A stretch of DNA of 64,000 nt, taken from Pedosphaera parvula Ellin514 (GTDB lineage: Bacteria > Verrucomicrobiota > Verrucomicrobiia > Limisphaerales > Pedosphaeraceae). Position 1 is the first letter of the stretch, and each line of letters opens with the position of its first letter. The DNA is taken from assembly GCF_000172555.1 (NCBI RefSeq), contig NZ_ABOX02000024.1:35021-99020 (forward strand). The letters run 5' to 3'. The notes below the pieces were generated by a model, which made no database searches, was not told where the DNA came from, and saw nothing but the letters and a program-made list of their open reading frames with translations. Shown piece by piece: positions 17,302 to 25,961 of the stretch. A program made the translations under genes and the position numbers.

Positions 17302-18156
17302 ATGCCGCTGACCATCGCGCATCCTGCCATCGTGATTCCGATTCGCCATCGGTTGGTTTTGTCTGCTCTCATGATCGGCAGTATGGCTCCGGATTTTTCG
17401 AAGATTTTTTCTCTATCGCCTCGAGTCACTCTGGGGCACTCCGTGCCGGGCGTCTTTTGGTTTTGTGTTCCAGTGGGTTTGATCTTTTTCATTCTTCTTC
17501 AGCACCTGCTGAAGAAGCCGCTTTTCCTCCTGCTTCCGGCCAATCATCAAAAGCGATTGGTTCCCTGGTTGAATCCGTTTCCTCTCCGCACCGCTGCGCA
17601 GTGGGGACTGGTCATCGTGTCACTCATCATTGGCGCATTCTCTCATTTGTTCTGGGATTCCTTCACGCATGAACACGGTTGGTCCGTGGAAGCATTTCCC
17701 TTTCTCCAGAGCAATCTTTTTACCTTTCATGGCCGTCCCTTCCGAATCCACGAATGTCTTCAACACGCCAGTACCGTTGGAGGATCAATTTTTTTGGCTG
17801 CCTGTTATGTTCGATTTTACCAAAAGGCTTCCATCCATCCTTTGCCTTCCATTCCGTTAATTTCCGTCAAAGTGAAATTGATTCTAGGCTGTTTCTTCAT
17901 TGCAGGGGCCGTTTTCCCGGCGTTGATTTTTGCCAACACCCATACCTACCGCCTTATCAGTTGGAAATTTTTCGCCGGACGAGCCGCCGTGGCTTCCATG
18001 GCCTTTTTTTGTTTCGAACTGATTCTCTTTGGCATCGTCTGCCATTTCTATTTCAAAAAGTTTTCCACCGCAAAGGTTAAGAAACCAGGGATGATTCAAC
18101 CACGAATGCACACTAATAACCACGAATGGGAATCGAATGATGAGGAGTGTAAATAA
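17302..18156 (+). CDS. DUF4184 family membrane protein
   Basis: 285 residues from the ATG at 17302, where the family-typical MPLTIAHPAIVIPI begins; an in-frame start at 17182 adds 40 unrelated residues. LSALMIGSMAPDF, the HS and GAFSHLFWDSFTHEHGW segments and about six hydrophobic helices match DUF4184, a family related to membrane metal-dependent hydrolases; the conserved His/Asp could bind a metal. The last ~20 residues (from MIQPRMHTNNHEWE) are encoded by AACCACGAATG-type repetitive sequence and by the start of the dispersed repeat at 18145, so the natural C-terminus has probably been replaced. Confidence 0.8.
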   Translation: MPLTIAHPAIVIPIRHRLVLSALMIGSMAPDFSKIFSLSPRVTLGHSVPGVFWFCVPVGLIFFILLQHLLKKPLFLLLPANHQKRLVPWLNPFPLRTAAQWGLVIVSLIIGAFSHLFWDSFTHEHGWSVEAFPFLQSNLFTFHGRPFRIHECLQHASTVGGSIFLAACYVRFYQKASIHPLPSIPLISVKVKLILGCFFIAGAVFPALIFANTHTYRLISWKFFAGRAAVASMAFFCFELILFGIVCHFYFKKFSTAKVKKPGMIQPRMHTNNHEWESNDEECK

Positions 18157-18198
18157 TTAGGATCGACCTCTTTACGACCCCTTTATGCCCCTTCTGAC
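18145..18198 (+). repeat. Dispersed AGTGTAAATAATTAGGATCGAC repeat, copy 1
   Basis: The string gagtgtaaataattagg-atcgacc, then tttacgacccctttatgccccttctgac, recurs with small changes at 19472 and 29942 and, interrupted by an insertion, at 28134-28430. The unit is 50-60 bp and combines an A/T-rich core with repeated GACCCCTTT blocks. It overlaps the last codons of the DUF4184 gene. Confidence 0.65.
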
Positions 18199-18271
18199 TT
18201 CATTTTCTTCCTGCTTACTTTTCTTTGCGCGTTGAATCTCCCGACCGGTTTGTTACGCTGGCGGAGTAAAT

Positions 18272-19331
18272 ATGAACATCCCTACGATTTTTGGCTTGCA
18301 GCTACAGCGGCACCTCTCTGTTTGCCTCCTGGCAATGACGGCTTTGGTCGGTGCTTCGACTGGATGCAAAACCAGCAAAGTTGCCGCGTCCCAGCAAAGT
18401 GCTGCTGCGCCGACTTCGGCAAAAACCGTCACGCCGGCAACAAACCTGGATCCGTCCAAACCGGAAAGCCGCCGGTTCCTTTATACTCCCAAACCATATC
18501 CGGTCGATGAACGCGGATTCTCGACGGTGGACAAGGCGCTGGCAAAATATTATGCGCGTGAACAACTGGTGCAGGACGACGAGGAAGGGGCGTTGAACCC
18601 GTATGTGATGGCGGTGATTTCCGGTTATCCGCTGGACGGTTCGATGCCGTACCATTGCAGTTGGAAAGTGCGCGAGTATGACATTTACAACGGGGTGACG
18701 CAGGACATGTGGTACAAGGGAATGGTCGTGGCCAAAGCGTATCCTGACGGTTCGCGTTGCAGTTATTGTTGCGGATTTACGTTTGAGGTGTTCAACCGCG
18801 CGATGAAGCTGCGCAATATTCAAAAGGGATTGGACCCCGACGATTTCAACGGCATGACCTTTGGCGATCTCTTCAACGCATTGCAATTTTGGTATATCGA
18901 GGGCAAGGGCGATTGCGAGCGGCGCGCGATCGAATCCTACGGCCTCGGTTACGGCATCAGCGTGGATGATTTGGAGAAGGTCCGGCCCGGAGATTTTTTG
19001 AGCTACGACACGACTGCGCCGGGCGGCCCATGCTGTCATATTCATTGGCTGGCTGCGTGATGAGCAGAGTAAAATTGTTGGGCTGAAATATTTTTCATCG
19101 AATCTTTCCGGAACAAAGGGCGTGGGCTACGGGCAGGGAAAATTCAGCGATGCAAACGGCGGTAGGGGAATCATTCGCAAGTCGATGCGCATAGCGCGTG
19201 TCGGGGCGATTAAGGATTACAAACCGTTCAATCGCGCAAACATTCTCCAACGCAATGCTTATGCGCCCACGCAGCCGAATCGAATTGTCTATGTGCCGGC
19301 TGCCGCGACGGCAAGCGCGCCGGGTAAATGA
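18272..19331 (+). pseudogene. Lipoprotein, possibly NlpC/P60- or amidase-like, frameshifted near the 3' end
   Basis: Starts MNIPTIFGLQLQRHLSVCLL with a lipobox-like STGC (Cys32). The mature part reads AKYYAREQLVQDD, GYPLDGSMPYHC, GSRCSYCCGFTFEVFNRAM and RPGDFLSYDT. The Cys-containing segment early and the G-H-A-V-I segment late are arranged as in papain-like peptidoglycan peptidases (inference). The first frame stops at 19060. Deleting one C from the CCC run at 19027-19029 restores GGHAVIFIGWLRDEQSKIVG and leads to a stop at 19329-19331. The His of GGHAVIF would be a catalytic candidate, so the frameshift removes it. The first 45 codons and ~50 bp of upstream DNA are shared with the gene at 25962. 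Confidence 0.7.
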
Positions 19332-19358
19332 GACTGAAGCAGGGGGCAAAAGGGGCGT

Positions 19359-19480
19359 TTATGACGCCCATTGCTTCATCAGTTCTTCTGCATAGCTGCT
19401 GTACGTTCGCGGTTCACGACCAAGCAAGGCTGCGAAGTGCGCCGTCTGTGTCTCCGTGTGACGGGACCACAGGTAGAGCA
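19359..19480 (-). pseudogene. C-terminal stump of an NmrA/SDR-type NAD(P)-binding protein
   Basis: On the minus strand the sequence reads LLYLWSRHTETQTAHFAALLGREPRTYSSYAEELMKQWAS, split here only by convention, then TAA at 19361-19359. The pattern ...LLGR.PR.Y..YA.E is the usual tail of NmrA-like NAD(P)-dependent oxidoreductases. Upstream it is cut exactly where the dispersed repeat at 19472 begins, so it is a 40-codon remnant without a start. Confidence 0.6.
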
Positions 19481-19524
19481 GTGTAAATAATTAGGATCGA
19501 CTCCTTTAGGACCCCTTTACCCTT
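19472..19524 (+). repeat. Dispersed repeat, copy 2
   Basis: The sequence ggtagagcagtgtaaataa, then ttaggatcgactcctttaggacccctttac, is nearly the same as copy 1 at 18145. It abuts the NmrA-like gene stump. Together the two copies flank the frameshifted lipoprotein gene in direct orientation, 1.3 kb apart. Confidence 0.65.
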
Positions 19525-19651
19525 TAAGCTACCGGAAGTCGAAAGATTGGCAGGAAATTTGCTCCCCGTTCTTTGAGATTTTGTGTTCATAGGAAGTGGT
19601 TTGCATGGAGTTGGATACAGATCTAGTTCCTCAAAGGAGGAAAGAATCTAA

Positions 19652-22342
19652 ATGAAAGATCTTAATAACACTGTGAGAGTCTTGAGGATTGCCTGCTTTT
19701 GGATGGCGTTGGTGATTGGCGGGATGGAACTGAATACTGCAAAGGCAGGACAGGTGGTGACGTGGGGATATAATCTTACCAACTTAACGAACTCTATTAC
19801 GTCGCTTACCAACGTTGTTTCCATTGCTGCGGGGAATAGCTATGCGCTGACGTTACTGAGTGACGGGACTGTCAAGGAATGGGACAGTGATGGCTCCGGA
19901 CTGGCCGGTGTTCCAACCGGATTGAACGATGTCAGTGTTCCAACCGGATTGAGCAATGTGATTGCTGTCGCGGCGAGTGCGTATGATCGGCTGGCGCTGA
20001 AAAGTGATGGAACGGTTATTTCCTGGGGGAATAACCGTTTCTCTCCAATTATTTTTCCGGGGGGGCTTACCAATGTGACTACCTTTCCGCCGGGGCTCAG
20101 CAATGTAACGGCGGTGGCAGCCGGCAGGGATCATTATCTGGCGCTGAAAAGTGATGGAACCGTCATTGCCTGGGGGGATAATAGTTTTGGACAGACCAAC
20201 GTTCCCGCAGGATTGAGCAATGTCATTTCCATTGCAGCGGGAGGGGATAGTTCGCTGGCGTTAAAAGCAGATGGAACCGTTATTGGGTGGGGATTGGGAT
20301 ACGTAACGATGCCAAGTATTAAGGGGACGTACATAATAACGACGCCAAATACTTATTCGAATTTGGTTACTTATTCGAATTTGGTTTCAATTGCAGCGGG
20401 CGTCGATCTTGGACTGGCATTAGGGGCTGATAGTTCGCTCGTTGCGTGGGGAGACAATACCTATGGGCAAACAAACGTACCATCCGATGTCACGAACACG
20501 ATAGCGATTGTTTCCGGTGATTACCATAGCCTCTTGCTGCTGGCAGATGCAACGGTGCGGGCGTTTGGAGCTGGCACCACCAACATGGGGTACGGTATCG
20601 AGAATGGCCAGTCCATTGTCCCAGCCGGGCTCACGAATGTCGCTACGGTTTCGGCCAAGGGCACGATCAGCATGGCTTTGGTATCCACGGATGCGCCCGT
20701 AATTATTCTGCAGCCCCAAAACTGTTCAACATTTGACGGGAATAATGTGAGTTTTCGGACGACTGCCATGAGTGCGCCGCCGATAACATACCAATGGACG
20801 TTCAACGGGTTTCCGATTGGTGGAGCGACCAATTCGACGCTGAACCTGACCCATGTGCAGTTTGCTGATGCCGGACAATATGCGGTCATGGTTTCGGGTC
20901 TGTATGGCGCAACCGTTAGTTCCAACGCCAGCCTGGTTGTGAACACCTCGGCACCGATTATTTTGAGTCAAACCGGCAGTGGCAATGTATGCGAAGGTTC
21001 GAACATGATATGCAACGTGAGTGTGATGGGATCGCAACCGTTTGCGTACCAGTGGAAGCTGAACGGGAATGATATCAGTGGAGCAACGCAATCCTCGTTG
21101 GTCCTGACAAATCTTCTGCCGGGCAATCAGGATCAGTATTCGGTGATCATTACCAACAGTTACGGAACAGCGATGAGTTCCAATATTTCCTTTCATGTGG
21201 TGACGCTGGCTGAAGCATTGAATGCCACGAACCTCATCTGGACCACTGGCGGTGACGCGCCATGGCATGTGGAAAGTTCGAAGTCATTAGACGGATATGC
21301 TGCTCAATTTGGAGTGCTGACAAATGTTCAGGAGTCGTGGATCAAAACAAGGGTTATGGGCCCTGGCACATTGCACTTTTCCTGGGCGGTTGAGAGCAGT
21401 GGGAGGTATCTGCAGCTCACGACGAATGGCGTTCAGTTGGTTGAGATTACCGGAAGACCTGGATCGAACTGGTCGAGCTACACTTTCTTTTTGGGTGAAG
21501 GTGAACAGGATATTGGGTGGCAATTTGTCAATGGCTTTGGCTTTGGGGCGGCTCGAGGTTGGTTGGATCAGGTTAGTTACACTCCCGGGCCAACAGCTCC
21601 AATAATTACCAACCTGCCATCTTACTTTAATTACAATCCCGACCCTTACAATGTGATTCTGAAGAGTGGTGCGGTTGGAACTCCGCCGCTGAGTTATCAA
21701 TGGTTGTTCAATGGGAGCCCGGTTGCCGGAGCGACGAGCAATTACCTGACGATATCCAATATTCAGCCCAGCCAAGCAGGGAGTTATGTCATGGCGGCCA
21801 GCAATGCGTATGGGACTGCAACGAGTTCCGTGTACTCTGTGACAGTTGCTCCGATGCCGCCTCAGATCACCATGCAACCGTCGAGTCAGTCTCAGATGCC
21901 TTCCAGCAAAGCAATCTTCGTGGTGGCTGCGAAAGGCACCAGGCCTTTCACTTATCAATGGCGGTTCAATGGAGTGGATTTGGCTGGTGGGACGAATTCA
22001 TCACTCACTCTGACCAATGTGCAATGGAGTGATGTCGGGGCTTACGGTGTGGTGGTGAGCAATCAGGTTGGGATGCAGCCGAGTTTCAATGCGATGCTGG
22101 CCATTTTGCGGTTTCCTCCGCGGCTTGGTGTTTCAGGGACGAGTGCGGGTTGGTCGTCGAACGGCTTTGGAATGCAATTGAATGGTTTGAGCGGACATGG
22201 TGCGGTGGTGATTTACGGTTCGACGAACCTGATTGACTGGGTGCCGCTGGCGACCAATTCGCCGGTGATTGGGACGCTGCCGTTTTTGGATTCGGCTGGG
22301 AGTAATTTGCCGTCGAGATTTTATAAGGCGGAGGAGCAGTAG
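19652..22342 (+). CDS. Secreted RCC1-repeat and Ig-like domain protein
   Basis: 896 residues; a strong Shine-Dalgarno (AAGGAGG) precedes the ATG. A signal peptide covers residues 1-32 (ends NTAKAG). Residues ~35-350 form an RCC1/BLIP-II-type propeller: repeated V.WGDN..GQTNVPAGLSNVISIAAGG units with LALKSDGTVI. Two Ig-like domains follow (YQWTFNGFPIGGATNSTLNL; YQWKLNGNDISGATQSSLVL), then a ~130-residue concanavalin/MAM-like insert (GTLHFSWAVESSGRYLQL), two more Ig-like domains, and a final segment ending GSTNLIDWVPLATNSP...FYKA found at the end of many verrucomicrobial exported proteins. Probably a surface adhesin or binding protein; no catalytic site is visible. Confidence 0.88.
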   Translation: MKDLNNTVRVLRIACFWMALVIGGMELNTAKAGQVVTWGYNLTNLTNSITSLTNVVSIAAGNSYALTLLSDGTVKEWDSDGSGLAGVPTGLNDVSVPTGLSNVIAVAASAYDRLALKSDGTVISWGNNRFSPIIFPGGLTNVTTFPPGLSNVTAVAAGRDHYLALKSDGTVIAWGDNSFGQTNVPAGLSNVISIAAGGDSSLALKADGTVIGWGLGYVTMPSIKGTYIITTPNTYSNLVTYSNLVSIAAGVDLGLALGADSSLVAWGDNTYGQTNVPSDVTNTIAIVSGDYHSLLLLADATVRAFGAGTTNMGYGIENGQSIVPAGLTNVATVSAKGTISMALVSTDAPVIILQPQNCSTFDGNNVSFRTTAMSAPPITYQWTFNGFPIGGATNSTLNLTHVQFADAGQYAVMVSGLYGATVSSNASLVVNTSAPIILSQTGSGNVCEGSNMICNVSVMGSQPFAYQWKLNGNDISGATQSSLVLTNLLPGNQDQYSVIITNSYGTAMSSNISFHVVTLAEALNATNLIWTTGGDAPWHVESSKSLDGYAAQFGVLTNVQESWIKTRVMGPGTLHFSWAVESSGRYLQLTTNGVQLVEITGRPGSNWSSYTFFLGEGEQDIGWQFVNGFGFGAARGWLDQVSYTPGPTAPIITNLPSYFNYNPDPYNVILKSGAVGTPPLSYQWLFNGSPVAGATSNYLTISNIQPSQAGSYVMAASNAYGTATSSVYSVTVAPMPPQITMQPSSQSQMPSSKAIFVVAAKGTRPFTYQWRFNGVDLAGGTNSSLTLTNVQWSDVGAYGVVVSNQVGMQPSFNAMLAILRFPPRLGVSGTSAGWSSNGFGMQLNGLSGHGAVVIYGSTNLIDWVPLATNSPVIGTLPFLDSAGSNLPSRFYKAEEQ

Positions 22343-22548
22343 GTACTAAATGGTTTGCAGGACGAAAGTTTAATAATGCTGTTCGAGTGGAATCGTGGGT
22401 GAGCCCTTGATGTTTTATACCCGACCCCAGCCCCTGTCACTTGGCCAGTGAGGTTTGAACCCCTTCCGCCCTCGTACCTCCGGCTTCTGGTTTTTCCTCC
22501 CTTTCGGTCGGGGCGTCACCGGATTATTTTACGGCAGAAAGGAAAACT

Positions 22549-22971
22549 ATGAAAAATCTAACATTCTGTATTGCGATCATTGCCGGTTTTCTGTTCAGCA
22601 CGGGCTTGAATCCCGCGATGGCGGCGGACAAAGGGGCTCCGAGCAGTCTCCAAACCCAGATGGAAGCAGTCAATTCCGTGACGTCCACCCCCGGGAAGAT
22701 GGACACTGCGTTGCAACGCATTGCCACCGAAACTGGCGTTCCGATCGAGCGGGTGCGCGCGCTGCACAAGAACCATCCCAACGTCCAGGCTGCCGGACTT
22801 CTGGTGGCCAGCGTGCTCGCGGACGAAACCAAGAAAACGCCTGATTCGTTTTTGAAAGAGCACGACGCCGGCAAGAGCTGGCCCTCGATTGCCGAGGAGA
22901 ACCACGTTTCCGTTGATAAGCTGAGCGCAAGAGTGGAGCGTTTGCAGCAGTCGTTGAACGGGAGCAAGTAG
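22549..22971 (+). CDS. Small exported protein, unknown function
   Basis: 140 residues with AGAAAGGAAA just before the ATG and a clean Sec signal (MKNLTFCIAIIAGFLFSTG...AMAA, cleavage near residue 26). The mature part is helical and charged: MDTALQRIATETGVPIERVRALHKNHPN, AAGLLVASVLADETKK and a C-terminal coiled-coil-like VDKLSARVERLQQSL. The TETGVPIERV..LH and SWPSIAEENHVSVDKL segments look like two small helix-turn-helix-like repeats. A hairpin/T-run terminator follows. I do not recognise a family; a periplasmic location is likely. Confidence 0.8.
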   Translation: MKNLTFCIAIIAGFLFSTGLNPAMAADKGAPSSLQTQMEAVNSVTSTPGKMDTALQRIATETGVPIERVRALHKNHPNVQAAGLLVASVLADETKKTPDSFLKEHDAGKSWPSIAEENHVSVDKLSARVERLQQSLNGSK

Positions 22972-23014
22972 GGCGTGAAGAGTGAAACGGGGCGGGAACT
23001 ATCCCGATCCTAGT

Positions 23015-23076
23015 CAGCCCTGAGCCGGGCTGATGACTTCCAGGCCAGTCTCAGAAATGGGGCTGGTCTTTTTGGT
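23015..23076 (+). terminator. Tandem hairpins ending the small exported protein gene
   Basis: CAGCCC-TGAGCC-GGGCTG forms a first stem-loop; a second (GGCCAG ... CTGGTC, with one G-T pair) is followed directly by TTTTTGGTTT, as in an intrinsic terminator, about 70 bp past the stop codon at 22971. Confidence 0.6.
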
Positions 23077-23152
23077 TTAGCCTTACCCCTTTTTGACCGC
23101 TTTAACAAAATAGAGATCACTCGCGAAGGAATTCGCCTCCAAAAAAAGGAAT

Positions 23153-23629
23153 TTAAGACTCATCCATTGCAAGTGTATCCACAAAGGTTTCCAAGCTTGG
23201 GGCTACGGGATAAATATTTGTTTGAGCAGGATCGGGAACCTTGTCTACTAATATGTAAGCCTCTTCCTCTCTCTCGTGATCCCAAAAATAAACGCCGGAC
23301 TGGCGTTCGTCCAAGTTTAAACAAAAGAGATCACCTTCTAACGTGTCTGCAAACGGTAAGAAATTCTTAGGCACGCGTCCTGCGTATGTTTTTAGGTCCT
23401 CTAGGATCATTGCGACACTGTAAAACCGCTGAACCTCCAACTCCAGCTTTGCACCGGACGGAAGTTTGGCGTTCGTCATTGAGTTTTCGCAACTCAAAAT
23501 CCCCCCGTCGCTCCTCATCAATAAGGTCTTCAAGGAATCTGGAATCCTTCGACTGATAGCCGCCTCGAGCTCAGCAATATCTTTATCCGTTGCAGGAGCT
23601 GGCGGGTTTAAAAGTATTACATTTTTCAT
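23153..23629 (-). CDS. SMI1/KNR4 (SUKH-1) family protein
   Basis: 158 residues. The SUKH pattern is visible: an N-terminal ATDKDIAELEAAISRRIPDSLKTLLMRSDGG (E-x-x-L-P.. ..L..-N-GG type), a central FLPFADTLEGDLFCLNLD (the conserved G-D strand) and VYFWDHEREEEAYILV, then a helical tail. SUKH proteins often act as immunity proteins against nuclease toxins of polymorphic systems. No toxin gene is next to it, so it may be an orphan immunity gene. Flanked by repeat-rich, GACCC-containing DNA. Confidence 0.82.
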   Translation of the reverse strand: MKNVILLNPPAPATDKDIAELEAAISRRIPDSLKTLLMRSDGGILSCENSMTNAKLPSGAKLELEVQRFYSVAMILEDLKTYAGRVPKNFLPFADTLEGDLFCLNLDERQSGVYFWDHEREEEAYILVDKVPDPAQTNIYPVAPSLETFVDTLAMDES

Positions 23630-23698
23630 CTCAAGCTTGTTGGAGTTTTAGAATTATCGAATCTTTGTAAAGGGTCAAACCCCCTTTTTCGGCTGACC

Positions 23699-23884
23699 TT
23701 CGATGAAATACTGGAATCTGGTGACTTGGGGCAAGCCTGGCTGGCGTTGAATTCCAAAGGCTGGACATTTGCCGATGCAACAGTTGCGATCAGACGTTTA
23801 GCAGAGGTGGCGGCGGACGAATCCTTTAACCTTTTAGCTTCAACTTGGATTCAAACGGTTGGGAATGATCCAAGAGGATATTAA
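23699..23884 (+). pseudogene. 61-codon gene stump of unknown family
   Basis: An open frame without a start reads FDEILESGDLGQAWLALNS, then KGWTFADATVAIRRLAEVAA and DESFNLLASTWIQTVGNDPRGY, and stops at 23882. It has protein-like composition and codon usage. It lies inside an 11-bp inverted repeat, AGGGTCAAACC (23671-23681) and GGTTTGACCCT (23965-23975), so repeat-driven rearrangement probably truncated it. Family not recognised. Confidence 0.45.
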
Positions 23885-24002
23885 GGGGGTTGAACTCGAT
23901 ACGCCAACCAATGCAAGAATTGTAAATTAATGAAGGAATTATTCGCGCTGAGCGTCATTACTTTGGTTTGACCCTTGGCCTGCCCCCTTCTAGGCCCCCT
24001 GG

Positions 24003-24617
24003 TCAAACCTGTTTTGCGAACAGAGTTGACCGGACTCGCTTCAGGAACTCGGTGTATCTCAAGCCGCTCATTCTGACGACCGTTCCCTGTGCGATCGCCA
24101 GCCCGGTAGCCATATAGAGAAGCGACCAGATCCAATCCCACGGCCGCATCAAATCATTCCGGACGGCGAAGGCGATTCCATAGATTGAAATGGGCAGCAG
24201 GAGGACGACCGCCGTCAGCAGCCCGGGTGAGTAAAAGTGCTTTCGCTGAAACATCTTGATCGCCGCGAGATGGGCAATCGGCTCAAGAACGCCGAGTAAC
24301 ATCGCCGCCATCGCCAGCCACGCAACGTGCGGGAAGAACAGCGGCACGAAGCCCAGGTAGAGGATGGCACCCGCCAAGATCAGCTCGGCGACACGTGGAT
24401 CGGTAATGGCGAAATTCAGACGAGCGGTGATCATTTCCGCAAAACCACCGGGAAATCGAGATTCCTCCCACACGTGCAGCATGATCGCGACGAAGAACAG
24501 GCCGACCATCCGCTGAAGAAACGGAATCGCGGCCCAGTTTACTGCAACATAAATGGCCACGCCGATCGCCAGCGCGGTCAGCAGATAAAGGTTGTTTCGG
24601 AGAATGAACTGCTTCAT
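24003..24617 (-). CDS. HXXEE domain-containing membrane protein
   Basis: 204 residues from the ATG at 24617 (AGGAG 11 nt upstream); a GTG at 24644 would add nine residues. Five to six hydrophobic helices are seen. The family motif H-x-x-E-E occurs in MLHVWEESRFPGGFAEMI at the end of the second helix. Later helices include AELILAGAILYLGFVPLFF and LLTAVVLLLPISIYGIAF. The HXXEE family has no assigned function, but the His/Glu pair inside the membrane suggests metal or proton handling. It lies 31 bp after the SDR gene in the same direction, probably co-transcribed. Both genes look more GC-rich than their surroundings, which suggests acquisition as a pair. Confidence 0.83.
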   Translation of the reverse strand: MKQFILRNNLYLLTALAIGVAIYVAVNWAAIPFLQRMVGLFFVAIMLHVWEESRFPGGFAEMITARLNFAITDPRVAELILAGAILYLGFVPLFFPHVAWLAMAAMLLGVLEPIAHLAAIKMFQRKHFYSPGLLTAVVLLLPISIYGIAFAVRNDLMRPWDWIWSLLYMATGLAIAQGTVVRMSGLRYTEFLKRVRSTLFAKQV

Positions 24618-24647
24618 GGAGACAATTTCTCCTGCCGACTTCACTCC

Positions 24648-25526
24648 TTATCGCAAGGTTTGCGCCCCGTCGACGATCAGATTGGCCCCGCTGATGTAGC
24701 TGGCCATGTCGGATGCCAGGAACAGCACTGCCTTGGCGATCTCGTCGGGCCAGCCGGGGCGGCCCAGCGGCATCAGGGCGGTCAGCATTTGGGCAAAGGC
24801 ACCGGTCTTCATAACGGCCTGCATCTTTTCCCGGGTCTTGACGGCACCCTCGGGTATTTCATCTGCGCCGAACGTGCCGTCCTTCATCTTGGCCAGCCGT
24901 TCCTCGGTGATGGTTGCACCGGGGGTGAGAGCGTTGACCAGAATCCGGTGTTCGGCTAGTTCTTTGGCCATGGCCTGAGTGGCCGACCACAGGCCGAGCT
25001 TGGCTGCGCCGTAGGCCGACAGCGTCCCGGTGGGCCGAAATGCATCGGTGGACAACAGGTTGATGATGCGGCCACCGCGACCGGTGGTGATCATCGCCTT
25101 GGCTGCGAACTGGGCGAGGAAATAAGCGCCCTTGAGGTCGGTGTCGACCGTGTGGTCCCACACCTCCTCGGTCATCTCCAGAAACAGACATGGAGGGAAC
25201 ACGGCGGCGTTATTGACCAGGATGTCGACGCGCCCGAACCGCTCCAGCGCCTGGCTGATCACCTTCTGGGAATCCTTGAGACTGCCAAGATCCGCCTGCA
25301 CGCCCAAGGCTTGTCCCCCGGTCGAGGTGAGCTGCGACTCGACGCGCTGCAGCGCATCACGGCCGCGTCCGGTCAGCACAATTGAGGCGCCGGCCTGGGC
25401 CAATCGCCGAACGATCGCCTCTCCGAGGCCCCGGCTCCCGCCGGTGACCACCGCGCAGCGGCCCTTGAGCGACAGCAGGCTATCGAACGACTGAGGTTCG
25501 GGAATCGAAATGGATTGAGTGGTCAT
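24648..25526 (-). CDS. Short-chain dehydrogenase/reductase (SDR)
   Basis: 292 residues. Classical SDR: TGGSRGLGEAI cofactor loop, NNAAVFPP (NNAG-type), the catalytic Ser in NLLSTDA, and YGAAK (Y-x-A-A-K catalytic Tyr/Lys), then ALTPGATITEERL. The C-terminal FLASDMASYISGANLIVDGAQTL is typical. The GRGR residues after the first strand suggest NADP(H) preference. Compared with standard SDRs the stretch KMKDGTFGADEIPEGAVKTREKMQAVM is a longer substrate loop. Co-directional with the HXXEE gene. Substrate not determinable. Confidence 0.93.
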   Translation of the reverse strand: MTTQSISIPEPQSFDSLLSLKGRCAVVTGGSRGLGEAIVRRLAQAGASIVLTGRGRDALQRVESQLTSTGGQALGVQADLGSLKDSQKVISQALERFGRVDILVNNAAVFPPCLFLEMTEEVWDHTVDTDLKGAYFLAQFAAKAMITTGRGGRIINLLSTDAFRPTGTLSAYGAAKLGLWSATQAMAKELAEHRILVNALTPGATITEERLAKMKDGTFGADEIPEGAVKTREKMQAVMKTGAFAQMLTALMPLGRPGWPDEIAKAVLFLASDMASYISGANLIVDGAQTLR

Positions 25527-25665
25527 AGTGAATTCCTTTCATGTTGATGATAAGCGGCAGACAATTACGATCTAATCATTACGGCTCACGAGCTGCACCA
25601 ATGGCGTGCAAGCAACCATGCACATGTTCTCGTATGGAAGCTCCTCGAATATAATATATATCAGA

Positions 25666-25845
25666 CTAGCAAATTTCTGTAAAGGACCGCGAAAAGAACG
25701 CGGCGTAGCGAGCCAAATGTTTGTAGCCGGTCTTCCGGCTGATGCCAAACTGCTCGCACAGTTCCCTCACCGTAAAGCGCGCGCTCCGCGCCAACATCAC
25801 AAAGCGAATAATCTCTTCCATCGGGGTTACAGTTTTCCAAGCCAT
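25666..25845 (-). pseudogene. IS481-type transposase, N-terminal remnant
   Basis: From the ATG at 25845 the minus strand reads MAWKTVTPMEEIIRFVMLA, then RSARFTVRELCEQFGISRKTGYKHLARYA. This is the N-terminal helix-turn-helix of IS481-family transposases, where E..L.R.FGISR.TGYKWL.RY is typical. After about 50 residues similarity ends and a stop follows. The DDE catalytic domain is gone. The terminal sequence just upstream (25855-25908) is preserved. Confidence 0.72.
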
Positions 25846-25854
25846 AGTGCTCGG

Positions 25855-25908
25855 AAGTGTAACCCATCACTCCGGATAGACTGTTACCCATCACTCCGGT
25901 TCATACCC
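25855..25908 (-). repeat. IS481-type element end with a 24-bp tandem repeat
   Basis: Two adjacent near-copies, TGTAACCCATCACTCCGG and TGTTACCCATCACTCCGG, each followed by ATAGAC or TTCATA, lie immediately before the transposase remnant. The same double unit occurs in inverted orientation at 63945-63990. The conservation at two loci marks it as the end of the element. Confidence 0.6.
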
Positions 25909-25961
25909 TTTTCTTTGCACGTTGAGTCTTCCGACCGGATTGTTACTCTGTCGGAGTAAAT

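Noticed and set aside
18302..19045. 247-codon minus-strand open frame opposite the lipoprotein gene
   Set aside because: The plus strand shows a signal peptide, a conserved leader and motifs; the minus frame shows none.
21600..22100. Internal similarity in the Ig/RCC1 protein as a DNA repeat
   Set aside because: The similarity is at protein level between Ig-like domains and is explained by domain duplication.
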